Shown here: positions 62,397 to 64,000 of the stretch, in pieces
Position numbering within the stretch: the stretch's first letter is position 1
Layout: every line of letters begins with the position of its first letter
Assembly: GCA_050789445.1 (NCBI GenBank)
Contig: JAILXR010000001.1
Span: 62,001 to 126,000, forward strand
Source of the DNA: JAWSVE01 sp050789445
Lineage (GTDB): Bacteria; Pseudomonadota; Gammaproteobacteria; Pseudomonadales; Cellvibrionaceae
Direction: 5' to 3'
DNA length: 64,000 bases
The notes under the pieces: generated by a model
Databases searched by the model: none
What the model saw: the letters and a program-made list of their open reading frames with translations, nothing else
What the model was told of the DNA's origin: nothing
Made by a program: the position numbers and the translations under genes

Positions 62397-63323
62397 TTAG
62401 CGATAGGGTGATTTTTCAGTAATGTCTTTTTGCTTTCTAAAGCGAGGATAGACCCACTGGAATTGATCGGGGGCGAGATCAACAATTCGTTCTAGGGATT
62501 TGTTGAGTGCTGTGGCTGCAATAATTGGATCAGAAGAGTCTTGGTTGTTGACTTCGCGGTAACAGACTTTAAAACCATTTTTTACTCTAATCGCGACAGC
62601 AGTTAACACCACAGCATTATTTTTTTTCGCGAGAGAAGAAATTAACGTTCCAGTCAAAGCGGGGCGGCCATAGAAGGGCGCAAAAATACCCATTTCTTCA
62701 GTTGGGTTGTGGTCAGGTAAAAGCCCTGCAATTTTTCCTTGCTTTAAATGCTTGTAAAGCGTTCTTACTCCGGAGGGATCTGCTGCAGCCATGATGACAC
62801 CATGAGATTCTCTGCGTTTTTGAATGTACTTGCTGATGAGTAGTGTCTTTTTTTGATCATGCTGATAAAAACAAGCGAATTCATGATTGAGCGAAATTAA
62901 AGGCCCCATCAATTCCCAGTTACCTAAATGGGGAACGGCTAAAATAACTCCTCGACCTTTTTCAAAAGCATTAGAAAGAAGTTGAGGATTCTCGACGGTG
63001 ACAGTCTGCAGTAATTTGTTTCTGGACCATAGCCAAACAGCACCAGCTTCCATAAACCACATGCCGCCATGCATGAGACATTGTTTCACTCGATCTTCTT
63101 TTTGTTCTTCGGATAATTCTGGAAAGCAAATCTGCATATTGATACGTGCAATCTGAACACGCTTTTTTGCTAGTTTGTAATAACTGTAACCTAAGAACCG
63201 GCCTATTGCTCTAGCTGTAGATAGCGGTAACCAAGAAGATACACGTAAAAAACCACGGAATAATCCATAGATTATCCATTGACTAATGCCGATGTCTTGA
63301 GTGTTTTTTGTCTCGGTTGCCAT
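62397..63323 (-). CDS. Lipid A lauroyl/myristoyl acyltransferase (LpxL/LpxM family)
   Basis: The 308-residue inner-membrane acyltransferase has an N-terminal hydrophobic segment and the H-x4-E catalytic box His132-Glu137 (VPHLGNWELMG), then LLPDHNPTEEMGIFAPFYG. It adds a secondary acyl chain to Kdo2-lipid IVA. It follows uvrA by 37 bases on the same strand. The sequence alone does not separate LpxL from LpxM or LpxP. Confidence 0.9.
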   Translation of the reverse strand: MATETKNTQDIGISQWIIYGLFRGFLRVSSWLPLSTARAIGRFLGYSYYKLAKKRVQIARINMQICFPELSEEQKEDRVKQCLMHGGMWFMEAGAVWLWSRNKLLQTVTVENPQLLSNAFEKGRGVILAVPHLGNWELMGPLISLNHEFACFYQHDQKKTLLISKYIQKRRESHGVIMAAADPSGVRTLYKHLKQGKIAGLLPDHNPTEEMGIFAPFYGRPALTGTLISSLAKKNNAVVLTAVAIRVKNGFKVCYREVNNQDSSDPIIAATALNKSLERIVDLAPDQFQWVYPRFRKQKDITEKSPYR

Positions 63324-63360
63324 GCTCTAGAATTGCCTCCGCCTATCCTTTTTCAGCAGT

Positions 63361-64000
63361 TTATTTTTTCTTTGCGGTTTTCTTTACTGCTTTCTTAGTT
63401 GTTTTAGGTGTTGGCTTAGGTTTTGTTTTTTGCGCAGATCTTTCTGTATGCATTGCAAGTAATGGTTTCAAGAACTGGCCAGTATAAGAATGTTTCAGCT
63501 TTGCTAAATCTTCAGGAGTACCGGTTCCAATTATTTGTCCTCCTCCACTGCCGCCTTCAGGCCCTAAATCTACAACCCAGTCTGCCGTTTTAATGACGTC
63601 GAGATTGTGTTCGATAACGACAACAGTGTTTCCGTTATCGCGTAGGCGATGCAATACATTTAATAGTTGTTGAATATCGAAGAAATGTAAGCCAGTTGTT
63701 GGTTCGTCCAAAATATATAAGGTTCGACCAGTATCTCGTTTTGATAATTCACGCGATAGTTTGACTCGTTGTGCTTCACCGCCCGATAAGGTCGTAGCCG
63801 CTTGGCCGAGTCTAATATAGCTCAAGCCTACATCCATTAAAGTTTGTAATTTTTTTGAAACGGCTGGGATGGCATCAAAAAAATCACGAGCATTTTCAAC
63901 GGTCATATCTAATGCTTCGTGAATATTTTTCCCTTTATATTTTATGTCTAATGTTTCGCGGTTGTAGCGTTTTCCCTTACAGACATCACAGGGGACATAG
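63361..64000 (-). CDS. uvrA: UvrABC system protein A, C-terminal part (5' end outside window)
   Basis: The frame is open to the window edge. The visible part begins YVPCDVCKGKRYNRETL, half of the C-terminal zinc finger, then the signature LSGGEAQRVKLSRELSKR and Walker B LYILDEPTTGLHFFDIQQLL of the second ABC ATPase domain. UvrA finds bulky DNA damage and loads UvrB. The tail is unusually Lys/Thr/Pro-rich (QKTKPKPTPKTTKKAVKKTA). An internal Met at 63906 is not the real start. Confidence 0.95.
   Translation of the reverse strand, partial: YVPCDVCKGKRYNRETLDIKYKGKNIHEALDMTVENARDFFDAIPAVSKKLQTLMDVGLSYIRLGQAATTLSGGEAQRVKLSRELSKRDTGRTLYILDEPTTGLHFFDIQQLLNVLHRLRDNGNTVVVIEHNLDVIKTADWVVDLGPEGGSGGGQIIGTGTPEDLAKLKHSYTGQFLKPLLAMHTERSAQKTKPKPTPKTTKKAVKKTAKKK

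Overview
The window is chromosomal DNA of a gammaproteobacterium. Evidence is the E. coli/Pseudomonas-like order tRNA-Thr/Tyr/Gly/Thr-tufB-(tRNA-Trp)-secE-nusG-rplKAJL-rpoBC-str-S10-spc-alpha, two tuf copies, an outer-membrane phospholipase A, an LpxL-type lipid A acyltransferase and a YjfI/PspA/YqiJ/YqiK-like gene set. The moderate G+C and the birA-coaX-SPOR-tRNA-tufB arrangement suggest a marine Cellvibrionales/Pseudomonadales-like lineage; that placement is an inference. I see no insertion sequence, prophage, CRISPR array or rRNA gene.

Region 1 (1-10130, minus strand) reads as one operon, transcribed from about 10080 toward 1: a YjfI-like DUF2170 protein with an added DNA-binding-like N-terminus, a PspA/IM30 protein, a YqiJ-like OB-fold membrane protein, a YqiK-like flotillin, a 1786-residue AAA ATPase, a zinc-ribbon protein and the first codons of another gene. 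It looks like a membrane-stress or membrane-organising module. A good sigma70 promoter (TTGACA-17-TAGATT) carries two direct copies of GTTACATGTGA spaced 22 bp apart, a likely operator.

Region 2 (10416-22538) is a biosynthetic locus. On the plus strand are an ABC exporter pair, an acyl carrier protein, a complete ketosynthase (Cys-His-His) and a degenerate ketosynthase partner. Converging on the minus strand are a BtrH-like acyltransferase, a small unknown protein, a DarB-like KAS III and a DarA-like protein. Upstream of darA lies a single-chain biotin-dependent acyl-CoA carboxylase. The likely product is a dialkylresorcinol- or cyclohexanedione-type lipid, possibly acyl-transferred and exported. 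This is the most likely undescribed system in the window.

Region 3 (22703-28695) holds alr, birA, coaX, a SPOR-domain protein, four tRNAs, tufB and tRNA-Trp. Region 4 (28785-59814) is the transcription/translation superoperon: secE-nusG, rplKAJL-rpoBC, rpsL-rpsG-fusA-tufA, S10, spc (with secY and rpmJ) and alpha (rpsM-rpsK-rpsD-rpoA-rplQ). Strong promoters precede rpsL and rpsJ. Intrinsic terminators lie after rpsG, tufA and rplQ; the one between rpsG and fusA is unusual. Region 5 (59861-64000) has a small YRG-repeat protein, pldA, a beta-carbonic anhydrase, an LpxL-type acyltransferase and the 3' part of uvrA.
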